Assembly (NCBI GenBank): GCA_017651385.1
Contig: JAGCCY010000345.1
Coordinates: forward strand, 1 to 5,595
Direction: 5' to 3'
DNA length: 5,595 bases
Source of the DNA: Lachnospiraceae bacterium
GTDB taxonomy: Bacteria > Bacillota > Clostridia > Lachnospirales > Lachnospiraceae
Positions within the stretch are counted from its first letter, which is position 1. Every line of letters starts with the position of its first letter. This document shows, in pieces, positions 1 to 5,542 of this stretch. The notes beneath the pieces are model-generated. The model saw nothing but the letters and a program-made list of their open reading frames with translations, had not been told where the DNA came from and did not search any database. The position numbers and the translations under genes are program-made.

Positions 1-336
1 CAAAGGACCCGCTCCAAGGAGCGTGCCTCCGAAATATCTTGTGACTACGATACAGGCGTTTCTGACTCCCGTCTCCTTGAGCACATTAAAAATAGGGAGC
101 CCACCCGTCTGAGCGGGCTCACCGTCATCGCTGTATTTGACCTTATCCGCATCCTTGCCGAGTACGTAAGCATAACAGTTATGCCTTGCATCATAGTATT
201 GCTTGCGGATCGAGGCTATAAATTCCTGAGCCTCTTCTTCGGTTTCGACCGGTTGTAAATGAGCAATGAATCTTGATTTCTTAAGCTCGGTCTCTGCGCT
301 TTTGCCCTCAAGGAGGACTTTGTACGGCGCTTTCAT
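1..336 (-). CDS. yigZ: YigZ/IMPACT-family (UPF0029) protein, N-terminal half, cut by the window edge
   Basis: Reading leftward from ATG at 336-334, 112 codons are open to the window edge, about half of the usual 200-plus residues of this family. Recognisable parts are KSRFIAHLQPV (about residues 20-30), the DARHNCYAYVLG stretch (49-60), the family signature around SDDGEPAQTGGLPI (69-82), and TRYFGGTLLGAGPL (99-112). These match the N-terminal IMPACT fold shared by E. coli YigZ, B. subtilis YvyE and eukaryotic IMPACT. The bacterial proteins have no firmly established reaction; the fold resembles RNA- and nucleotide-binding domains of ribosomal S5/EF-G type. The signature here reads PAQTGGLPI rather than the more familiar P(S/A)GTAGKP(I/M). 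The start overlaps the stop of the upstream penicillin-binding protein gene by one base (TAATG), with GGTGAG just before it, so translation is probably coupled and the two genes are co-transcribed. The C-terminal DUF1949-like domain, if present, lies outside the window. Confidence 0.9.
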   Translation of the reverse strand, partial: MKAPYKVLLEGKSAETELKKSRFIAHLQPVETEEEAQEFIASIRKQYYDARHNCYAYVLGKDADKVKYSDDGEPAQTGGLPIFNVLKETGVRNACIVVTRYFGGTLLGAGPL

Positions 337-3035
337 TACTCACCGCCGCCGTTTTCGGGTGGCGGAGCCTCTCCTCCCTCACCGCCGCCTTCCGCAGCCT
401 GCATTGCGGCTTCCTGAGCGGCCCAGACTCTTGCCTGGTATTCGGCGTATTGCTGATTGTATATCTCTTCCCAGTTGGGCTGGGAGAAGAATGCCTCATC
501 GTGCTGGCAGTGACCCGAATTATTGGGTGTATGCGTCTGTGCTCCCGCAGCCAGCGGATCGAGCGTTGTGTCAAGCGTTGCGGAACCCTGCTTTAACGAG
601 TCGGGTTCGGGCGGTACGAGCTCGACCGCACCTTCATATGCAAACGGACACTGCTCTGTGGCGGGAAGATTGTCATAACCGCACACACGGCCCATGTAAT
701 GCACATTACAGGTCTCCGTGGGAACCGTATCCTTTGTAAAGTATTCGGAATAAGTCTCGGTACATAAACCGTTCGGTAAAAGTCCCGATTTCTTACATAC
801 CGTACATCTTACTATACCTTCGGGTACGTCAAATCCTATATCGGGAAGCTCCTCGTGAACTCGCTGCATGACAGCCTTCCACATCTTCTGTGCCACTCTC
901 GTCTCGGGATCGGTAAGTTCTTTGGGATCGTCGTATCCTACCCAGCATGCACCCGTATAATAAGGGGTGTAAGCCACAAACCATATATCCTTTGAATCGG
1001 AAGTCGTACCCGTCTTACCTGCTATGGACATACCCGAAAATCTTGCGTTGGTACCCGTACCTCTTACGATACAGTCCTTCATGGCGTCGGTAAGAAGGAA
1101 TGCCGTTGTTTCTTTTATGACCTGATGACTTTTGGGCTCTCTGTTGTCAAGTATTATATTTCCGTCCGAATCTACGACCGTTGTGTAGAATTTGGGCTTT
1201 ATGTATGTACCGTTATTGGCGATCGCAGCATAAGCCGCACAGATCTCCGTATTGATGACACCGTTTGTGATACCGCCGAGCGCAAGAGGCTGTCCGATAT
1301 CGGTAAATATATCGTCACCGACGCGCTTACTGTCTTCGAGTGTCGTAAAGCCGAAGTTGATAAGATACTGATACCCAAGCTCCGGTGTGATCATTGTAAT
1401 GGTCTTGACCGCCACAACGTTAAGCGACCAGTATATACCGTAACGGAGGTTGCAAAGGCCGTAATAGGTATCCTTGCCGTACCAGTTCGAAACGGGAGTT
1501 CCGTTATAGTAGTTAAAAGGAGCATCGTTAACGGTCGTTGCAAGCGTAAAGCCTGCGGCATCGATAGCGGGTCCGAAGGATGCAAGCACCTTAAAGCAGG
1601 AACCGGGCTGACGCATGGACTGTGTGGCACGGTTAAAACCACGCGTCGCGTTCTTTTCACCACGTCCTCCGACTATGGCCTTGACTTCACCCGTATGCTG
1701 ATCGATCACCGAGAATGAGATCTGAGGCTGAACGGTTATCTCGTCCGACTCCGCATAAATCTCATCTCCGGGCTCCAAAATATCTTCCTTATATCTTTCT
1801 ATGATCTCGTAAGCGGATTCCTTATCGGGGAAAAGAAGGGTAAACCTCTTATCCTGCTCCTTGAAATGGCTCTTGACCATTTCCTTACTGTGATTTACCA
1901 AAGATCCGTCCGCTTTCTGTACCGTAAGCCTGTAATCGAGCGCCCACTTTGTGGAGGCGTAATTCTCCTCGTTAGAAAACTCTTCATCACATATCTTCTG
2001 GATCTTGGGATCCATGGTGGAATTGATCTTGATACCGCCGCTGAACATAAGCGTATATATCTGTGATTCGTTGTATCCCGCAGCCGCAAGATCGTCCATG
2101 ACCTGCTCGGTGACCGCATCCACAAAATACGAAGAGATCGCGCTTTCCTGGGAAACCTCGTTGACCGAATTGATCCTTGAGTAAGGATCGTCGGCATAAG
2201 CGGTATCGTACTCGTCTTGTGTTATGAAGCCCAACTCAAGCATCTTATCAAGAACGTCTATACGTCTTCCCCCGTTATGATCGGGATGGATTATCGGGTT
2301 ATAATATGTGGGCGCCTTGGTGATCGCCGCTATCGTGGCAGCCTCTGATATCGTAAGCTGCGAAGCGTTCTTTCCAAAGTACCTTAAACTTGCGGCCTGC
2401 ACACCGAGGGTATTCTGGCCTAAGTTGATCGTATTTAAGTAATTGACGAGGATCGAATCCTTGTCCATCTTTTTCTCAAGCTCCATCGCAAGATACTGTT
2501 CCTGTATCTTACGCTTTACCTTGGCGACGGTGTTCTCCTCTTCCATCCAGTCGGTAAAGACGCTGTTCTTAAGAAGCTGCTGGGTGATGGTACTTGCGCC
2601 CTGACCGAGACCCCTGTTCTTTATCGCCGATACACCGGCTCTTAAAATACCCTTTATATCTATACCGTTGTGCTCATAGAAACGCTCATCCTCTATCGCC
2701 ACAAAGGCCATCTTGACATTGTCGGAGATCTGATCCGATGCTACCGGGATACGGTTTGCATCCTGCGATACAAGCTTGTAGATCTGTTTTCCTTCGCTGT
2801 CATATATAAAAGAAGATCTCTTTGTGGGTGTAACGGTTACCTTGGATATATCGGGTGCCGAAGCAAGAATGCCCTTAAATACACCTATTCCGAGCGCCCC
2901 CACTATGATGGAGCCGCCTATCGCTACCACAAAAAATGCTTCAAGCAAAAGAAGCAAAAATTTTCTTGACCATTTGGCGCCTCTTGCGTTAAGCGTCTCC
3001 TGGCGTCTTTTAATTCCGTCTCTTCCGTAATTCAT
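336..3035 (-). CDS. Bifunctional class A penicillin-binding protein (PBP1a/PonA-like): glycosyltransferase 51 plus transpeptidase
   Basis: This 899-residue membrane-anchored enzyme polymerises lipid II glycan chains and cross-links their peptides on the outer face of the membrane. A basic cytoplasmic N-terminus (1-25) is followed by one membrane segment (about 26-51). The GT51 domain (about 80-270) has all expected motifs: EDERFYEHNG with catalytic E115, GASTITQQLLKN (146-157), RKIQE with E179, and YLNTINLGQNTLGV (199-212). The transpeptidase domain (about 435-725) has SCFK with nucleophile S479 and K482, SLN (537-539) and KTGT (674-677). A Cys-bearing segment follows (C744, C747, C758, C776, C785, C796), as in many Firmicute PBP1a proteins, then a low-complexity tail (about 805-899) with an Ala/Gln/Glu-rich helix and a Gly/Pro/Glu end. 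Length is close to B. subtilis PBP1. The start is fixed by AAAGGGAG at 3043-3050, seven bases before ATG. It is the first gene of an operon with the YigZ-like gene. The activity assignment is firm; the physiological subclass is not. Confidence 0.97.
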   Translation of the reverse strand: MNYGRDGIKRRQETLNARGAKWSRKFLLLLLEAFFVVAIGGSIIVGALGIGVFKGILASAPDISKVTVTPTKRSSFIYDSEGKQIYKLVSQDANRIPVASDQISDNVKMAFVAIEDERFYEHNGIDIKGILRAGVSAIKNRGLGQGASTITQQLLKNSVFTDWMEEENTVAKVKRKIQEQYLAMELEKKMDKDSILVNYLNTINLGQNTLGVQAASLRYFGKNASQLTISEAATIAAITKAPTYYNPIIHPDHNGGRRIDVLDKMLELGFITQDEYDTAYADDPYSRINSVNEVSQESAISSYFVDAVTEQVMDDLAAAGYNESQIYTLMFSGGIKINSTMDPKIQKICDEEFSNEENYASTKWALDYRLTVQKADGSLVNHSKEMVKSHFKEQDKRFTLLFPDKESAYEIIERYKEDILEPGDEIYAESDEITVQPQISFSVIDQHTGEVKAIVGGRGEKNATRGFNRATQSMRQPGSCFKVLASFGPAIDAAGFTLATTVNDAPFNYYNGTPVSNWYGKDTYYGLCNLRYGIYWSLNVVAVKTITMITPELGYQYLINFGFTTLEDSKRVGDDIFTDIGQPLALGGITNGVINTEICAAYAAIANNGTYIKPKFYTTVVDSDGNIILDNREPKSHQVIKETTAFLLTDAMKDCIVRGTGTNARFSGMSIAGKTGTTSDSKDIWFVAYTPYYTGACWVGYDDPKELTDPETRVAQKMWKAVMQRVHEELPDIGFDVPEGIVRCTVCKKSGLLPNGLCTETYSEYFTKDTVPTETCNVHYMGRVCGYDNLPATEQCPFAYEGAVELVPPEPDSLKQGSATLDTTLDPLAAGAQTHTPNNSGHCQHDEAFFSQPNWEEIYNQQYAEYQARVWAAQEAAMQAAEGGGEGGEAPPPENGGGE

Positions 3036-3088
3036 CTATATACTCCCTTTGCGGATCCATAAATTTACAGAAATCCACAATCTCATTC

Positions 3089-3097
3089 ATTATAGCA
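3089..3097 (-). promoter_or_regulatory. Extended -10 promoter of the PBP operon
   Basis: On the minus strand the bases read TGC-TATAAT, a consensus -10 hexamer (3089-3094) with the TGn extension (3095-3097). The hexamer 17 bases further upstream is TTCTAT, a poor -35, which is typical of extended -10 promoters. Transcription would begin near 3082, giving a leader of about 45 bases before the PBP start. No hairpin or operator is evident in the leader. Together with the terminator behind the AraC gene, this makes the PBP operon an independent transcription unit. Confidence 0.7.
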
Positions 3098-3176
3098 AAG
3101 TTTACTTTTAAATAGAAGAAAAGAATGCCGAATTAAAGAAAAAACAAGAATTGATTTTTGTTAAATTTAATGAATC

Positions 3177-3211
3177 AAAAAAGCAAAGCCGTTATATCCG
3201 ACTTTGCTTTT
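3177..3211 (-). terminator. Rho-independent terminator of the AraC-family gene
   Basis: The minus strand has AAAAGCAAAG (3211-3202) and its perfect partner CTTTGCTTTT (3188-3179) around a 13-base loop, continuing as a run of six T to 3177. It begins 8 bases past the AraC-family stop codon. The stem has few G-C pairs, so it may be moderately efficient. On the plus strand the hairpin is followed by only four T and then TATATCC, so minus is the better orientation. The remaining AT-rich bases 3121-3176 hold nothing I can identify. Confidence 0.8.
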
Positions 3212-3218
3212 ATATCCT

Positions 3219-4106
3219 TTATACGGGCACCGTATCGTTTGCCGCCGAAGCTTTTTCGGTGTACATGCTTCTGTACTCTCCGGGCGATATCCCCTTAAAT
3301 TCTTTGAACACCCTGTTAAATGTGGGAATGCTCTGAAATCCCGATAACATGGCGATCTCGGTCAGCGTTCTTTTATCTCCCGAGAATAAAGATATGGCCT
3401 TTTCGATCCTGATCATATTGAGCCAGTGACTGTAGTTCGTGCCGGTTATCTCCTTAAACATCTTGGAAAAATACTCTTTGCTGATACCGGCCTTTGCAGC
3501 CATCGTGGACTGCGAAAGATCGTCGTCCGTAAGGTTGTTCTTGATATAATCGCTCACCATGAAGATGCTCTTTAATGTCTCTCTTGAGTAGCCCACCGAC
3601 GTTTCGCCGGATTCCACAAATTCTTTCCTGTGATCGTCAAGAAGCATCATGAAACGCATAAGAAGTATGCAGCATTTGGTCTCACGATCTCGGCCGTTTT
3701 CAAAGAATATCTTCTTCATCTCAAGGATGAGTTCGGCAAGTCCCTCGCAAAGCTTCGGATGCTCATCTTTTTTGATGATGTGCTTGTCGTGATAAAAATG
3801 CATTATACGCTGAAAATCAAACAAAGAATTGGCAAACGCATTTGAAAACTGCACCACGAGCGTCGTCATCCTGTCGGCGTCGATTACTTCATGCACTTCC
3901 ATGGGCCAGGCAAGCACAAAGTCGCCTTCTTTTAACGTATACACGGTCTGATTGACCCTGAACAGATTGTTTTCGCCGGTACCCACCATTGTGATCTCGC
4001 CGTAAGTGTGCCAATGCGCCCTGTAAGAACGCTCGGCATAGCCTGTGGCCATGTTAATAGCGCTGTCCTCCTGAAAAGGATAGACAACATACTTACTAAA
4101 ATCCAT
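3219..4106 (-). CDS. AraC/XylS-family transcriptional regulator with N-terminal cupin
   Basis: This is a 295-residue cytoplasmic DNA-binding regulator of the two-domain AraC type. The N-terminal cupin, about residues 20-80, contains HWHTYGEITMVGTG (31-44) and GDFVLAWPMEVHEV (61-74), so H31, H33, E37 and H72 occupy positions where such domains bind a metal or small ligand. A helical linker spans about 90-170. The C-terminal domain (about 176-282) has two helix-turn-helix units: the first near 197-219 (STMAAKAGISKEYFSKMFKE) and the second near 247-270, with the family's closing LSGFQSIPTFNRVFKEFKG and GISPGEYR. Length is normal for the family. GGGGAG at 4111-4116 precedes the ATG by four bases. 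It is divergent from the membrane-protein gene at 4349. This family often autoregulates and controls neighbouring genes, frequently in sugar metabolism, but no sugar genes are in view and the ligand cannot be named. Confidence 0.95.
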   Translation of the reverse strand: MDFSKYVVYPFQEDSAINMATGYAERSYRAHWHTYGEITMVGTGENNLFRVNQTVYTLKEGDFVLAWPMEVHEVIDADRMTTLVVQFSNAFANSLFDFQRIMHFYHDKHIIKKDEHPKLCEGLAELILEMKKIFFENGRDRETKCCILLMRFMMLLDDHRKEFVESGETSVGYSRETLKSIFMVSDYIKNNLTDDDLSQSTMAAKAGISKEYFSKMFKEITGTNYSHWLNMIRIEKAISLFSGDKRTLTEIAMLSGFQSIPTFNRVFKEFKGISPGEYRSMYTEKASAANDTVPV

Positions 4107-4133
4107 ATCTCTCCCCGTTTAAAATGTAATAAG

Positions 4134-4162
4134 TGGTCAGTTCAATTAATTATAAGTATAAT
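4134..4162 (+). promoter_or_regulatory. Candidate plus-strand promoter for a short untranslated RNA
   Basis: TGGTCA (4134-4139; four of six consensus bases) and TATAAT (4157-4162; perfect) are separated by 17 bases. The predicted start is near 4169. Its -10 almost exactly coincides with the -10 of the minus-strand promoter at 4158-4163, so polymerase should not occupy both at once. The next element downstream is an intrinsic terminator, not a gene, so the product would be an RNA of about 100 bases. Confidence 0.45.
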
Positions 4163-4186
4163 ATCAAATTACAAGTTATATTACAA
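4158..4186 (-). promoter_or_regulatory. Candidate promoter of the AraC-family gene
   Basis: On the minus strand TTGTAA (4181-4186) and TATTAT (4158-4163) are separated by 17 bases, matching the sigma-A consensus at four and five of six positions. Transcription would start near 4151 and give a leader of about 45 bases. A second, better -10-like TATAAT lies at 4149-4154 but has no good -35 at proper distance. The region is AT-rich, which makes chance matches more likely. Confidence 0.5.
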
Positions 4187-4193
4187 ATTACAA
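4168..4193 (+). repeat. Three direct copies of ATTACAA
   Basis: ATTACAA is present at 4168-4174, 4180-4186 and 4187-4193; the last two are in direct tandem. The middle copy contains the -35 of the predicted AraC promoter (TTGTAA on the minus strand), and the last abuts the second AAGTGGT. They could be regulator contacts or simply reflect the low complexity of AT-rich DNA. Confidence 0.35.
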
Positions 4194-4269
4194 AAGTGGT
4201 TTAAAACTTTTATTCTTATCCTTCCCCAATTTCCCCGGAACCCCAAAAGTCCCGGGGAAATTATTTTTT
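4169..4269 (+). ncRNA. Putative short untranslated RNA (or attenuated leader) between the divergent genes
   Basis: The predicted transcript runs from the start site near 4169 to the end of the terminator T-run. It contains no ATG or TTG start with a ribosome site; the only short frame is GTG GTT TAA at 4196. It has a weak hairpin AAAAGT/ACTTTT (4192-4211), a single-stranded CTTCCCC (4221-4227), and the terminator hairpin, whose loop carries a second CCCC. Exposed C-rich motifs are a known feature of Firmicute small RNAs that pair with Shine-Dalgarno sequences, such as the RsaE/RoxS group; no homology to them is claimed. The alternative is a leader of the downstream gene, with the hairpin acting as an attenuator. 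Existence of the RNA is inferred only from promoter plus terminator. Confidence 0.35.
4228..4269 (+). terminator. Strong plus-strand intrinsic terminator with no coding gene before it
   Basis: AATTTCCCCGG (4228-4238) and CCGGGGAAATT (4252-4262) form a perfect 11-pair stem around a 13-base loop, followed by ATTTTTT to 4269. There is no T-run after the hairpin on the minus strand, so it works rightward only. Upstream on the plus strand there is only the intergenic region and the antisense side of the AraC gene, so it must end a non-coding transcript or act as an attenuator or insulator for the gene at 4349. Confidence 0.85.
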
Positions 4270-4284
4270 GTCCGTATGCGCAAA

Positions 4285-4313
4285 TTGACTCAAATAGTGG
4301 TATTTGATATGCT
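4285..4313 (+). promoter_or_regulatory. Probable promoter of the membrane-protein gene
   Basis: TTGACT (4285-4290; five of six) and TATGCT (4308-4313; four of six) are 17 bases apart, with a TGA extension directly before the -10. Transcription would start near 4320, about 29 bases before the ATG at 4349. It lies after the terminator at 4228-4269, so the gene does not need readthrough. One AGTGGT copy sits in the spacer. Confidence 0.55.
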
Positions 4314-4336
4314 TTAGATACCTTTATCGCGCACGT

Positions 4337-4342
4337 GGAGGG
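4337..4342 (+). promoter_or_regulatory. Shine-Dalgarno that sets the start of the membrane-protein gene
   Basis: GGAGGG lies six bases before ATG at 4349. The in-frame ATG at 4304 has no ribosome site and falls upstream of the predicted transcription start, so 4349 is chosen. Confidence 0.85.
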
Positions 4343-4348
4343 ATTTTT

Positions 4349-5386
4349 ATGCGGGAAGATCAGAAAAAAAATCTGTCTTTTGGCAGAGTTCTTTTAATAA
4401 GCATCATCACATCGCTCATTATCACGATATTATACCTTACGATAGAGACCGTATGCGTCAAGACCGGCAAAAATATGCCGTATCAGAAGACGTACAGCGG
4501 CGGGGAATGCATAGAATACGTCGGTGTATTCTGGGACGAACTCATTCTGTGCCCGCTTACGTCAATGGATGATCCTCCGTACAGAGAGGAGCCGCAATTT
4601 ACATTTAAGTACATAAGCCTTATCAAGATCCCCGTTCTTTTAACTCTCTGTATATGCTGCGTTCTTTGCCTTTTTACCAAATACCGGAAGGTCGTCGCGA
4701 TCGCTGTCGGAGGCATCCTTCTTATCATTGCTTCGACGATCGGCATCAGAAAGCTTGTATCCGTCATAAATGAAAAGCCAAAAGAACTCTGCAGCATCAC
4801 CGTCATCACATCGGACATCCACGAAGGCACTTTCTACAGTCTTGAATATCCCGGTGACGCCTCCTACCTGGTCGCGCCCGGCGAGGACGGCCCTTACGGA
4901 AAAGCTGCATATGAGAAAATACCGGCGAGTATCCCGTCTGAAAGAGTCTCAAAAAAACAGCTTAATGCCTTAATTGAAGCAACGAAGGATCTAAGCAATG
5001 CTTCCGAATACGCAAAAAGCGATTTCATGTATTACGTAAAATTAACTTACAGGAAAAATAAGGGCTATGGGTATGTATACGCAAGAGGGTATAACAGATT
5101 TCCTCCCGAATGGGCAGAGTTCGCAAGACTTACCAACGAGATATGCGGCGAGGAATATCTGCGGGAAAAACCTGACCCTGTCTACTTTTCAACCCAATGG
5201 TTCTCAAAGACCTACGGCATATACGATGAAGACATGCCTGAAGGTGCAAGCATTGAAGGGTTTCTAGAGTCTCAGTATATTAACATGCAAACCATCTGCG
5301 GCAAGAATTCTACGGGCGATTATTATCATTTCGACCCCGAACCGAGGCTTAAGAATTATCTCTCGTTTTTTGTCATTGACAATTAA
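4349..5386 (+). CDS. Unrecognised membrane protein with three predicted membrane segments and a large extracytoplasmic domain
   Basis: From ATG at 4349 the protein has 345 residues. I do not recognise a family. Hydrophobic segments lie at about 13-35 (RVLLISIITSLIITILYL), 88-109 (Cys-rich: LTLCICCVLCLF) and 115-134 (VVAIAVGGILLIIAST). The short loop TKYRK between the second and third is basic and so probably cytoplasmic. This places the loop 36-87 (with C36, C54 and C68) and the C-terminal domain 135-345 outside. The C-terminal domain is mixed polar, rich in Tyr, Glu and Pro, with no lipobox, cell-wall anchor or recognisable enzyme motif; C148, C266 and C317 could form a disulfide. The gene is divergent from the AraC-type regulator and has its own promoter. 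No terminator lies between it and the tRNA gene, so some transcripts may run into the tRNA terminator. A sensory, cell-envelope or small-molecule role would be a guess. Confidence 0.85.
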   Translation: MREDQKKNLSFGRVLLISIITSLIITILYLTIETVCVKTGKNMPYQKTYSGGECIEYVGVFWDELILCPLTSMDDPPYREEPQFTFKYISLIKIPVLLTLCICCVLCLFTKYRKVVAIAVGGILLIIASTIGIRKLVSVINEKPKELCSITVITSDIHEGTFYSLEYPGDASYLVAPGEDGPYGKAAYEKIPASIPSERVSKKQLNALIEATKDLSNASEYAKSDFMYYVKLTYRKNKGYGYVYARGYNRFPPEWAEFARLTNEICGEEYLREKPDPVYFSTQWFSKTYGIYDEDMPEGASIEGFLESQYINMQTICGKNSTGDYYHFDPEPRLKNYLSFFVIDN

Positions 5387-5405
5387 AGAAATGTCGTGCT
5401 ATTAT
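5376..5405 (+). promoter_or_regulatory. Promoter of tRNA-Thr
   Basis: A perfect TTGACA (5376-5381), overlapping the last codons of the membrane-protein gene, is followed after 18 bases by TATTAT (5400-5405) with a TGC extension at 5397-5399. Transcription would start near 5412, only a few bases before the mature tRNA 5' end at 5418. This is a strong promoter of the kind expected for stable RNA. Confidence 0.8.
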
Positions 5406-5417
5406 ATCCTTCGCAGT

Positions 5418-5490
5418 GCTGATGTGGCTCAGTCGGTAGAGCGTCGCCTTGGTAAGGCGGAGGTCACGGGTCCGATTCCCGTCATCAGCT
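5418..5490 (+). tRNA. tRNA-Thr (anticodon GGT)
   Basis: A full 73-base cloverleaf can be drawn by hand. Acceptor stem GCTGATG/CATCAGC is perfect; D arm is GCTC/GAGC with loop AGTCGGTA; anticodon stem TCGCC/GGCGG has one T-G wobble, with loop TTGGTAA, placing GGT at 5451-5453 for Thr codons ACC and ACU. The variable loop is AGGTC, and the T stem ACGGG/CCCGT is perfect. The discriminator is T at 5490, and CCA is not encoded, so it must be added after transcription. One oddity is the T loop, TCCGATT: position 55 is C (5472) instead of the nearly universal T that becomes pseudouridine. All stems are otherwise intact, so the gene is probably functional. Confidence 0.96.
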
Positions 5491-5535
5491 TAAACAAAGA
5501 GATCGTAAACGAAAGTTTACGGTCTTTTTGTTTAA
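5490..5535 (+). terminator. Intrinsic terminator of tRNA-Thr, long hairpin with GAAA tetraloop
   Basis: The core GATCGTAAAC (5501-5510), loop GAAA and GTTTACGGTC (5515-5524) pair with one G-T wobble, followed by TTTTTGTTT. The pairing can continue outward through TTAAACAAAGA and TTTTTGTTTAA to a 21-pair stem with two wobbles in all. The left arm starts at the tRNA discriminator base, so the tRNA trailer is essentially the terminator itself. Confidence 0.9.
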
Positions 5536-5542
5536 TTTGAAG

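Larger units (their letters stand above)
4132..4301 (+). repeat. Three copies of AGTGGT in the divergent intergenic region, possible operator half-sites
   Basis: AGTGGT occurs at 4132-4137, 4195-4200 and 4296-4301, each preceded by A/T-rich bases (AA, AA and AT directly before AGTGGT extended one base). The first two share AAGTGGT and lie 63 bases apart, about six helical turns. The first overlaps the -35 of the plus-strand promoter at 4134, the second lies just upstream of the -35 of the AraC promoter, and the third lies in the spacer of the promoter at 4285-4313. By eye I found no other copy on either strand in the window. Operator function is an inference. Confidence 0.35.

Noticed and set aside
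266..739. 157-codon plus-strand open frame opposite the PBP tail and YigZ-like start
   Set aside because: It is the antisense of two well-supported genes, has Arg/Pro/Leu-rich nonsense composition and no ribosome site.
1125..1718. 197-codon plus-strand open frame
   Set aside because: It lies opposite the conserved transpeptidase domain of the PBP; its length follows from the codon bias of the real gene.
3151..3178. Imperfect palindrome TTGATT...AATCAA around TTAAATTTAA between the PBP and AraC genes
   Set aside because: The arms do not align symmetrically about the centre and consist almost wholly of A and T, as expected by chance in this stretch.
4008..4307. 99-codon plus-strand open frame across the intergenic region
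   Set aside because: It starts opposite the AraC-family gene, passes through promoters, repeats and the terminator hairpin, and has no ribosome site or family resemblance.
4304..4348. Longer N-terminus for the membrane protein (ATG at 4304)
   Set aside because: There is no Shine-Dalgarno, the start lies upstream of the predicted transcription start, and a good GGAGGG precedes the ATG at 4349.
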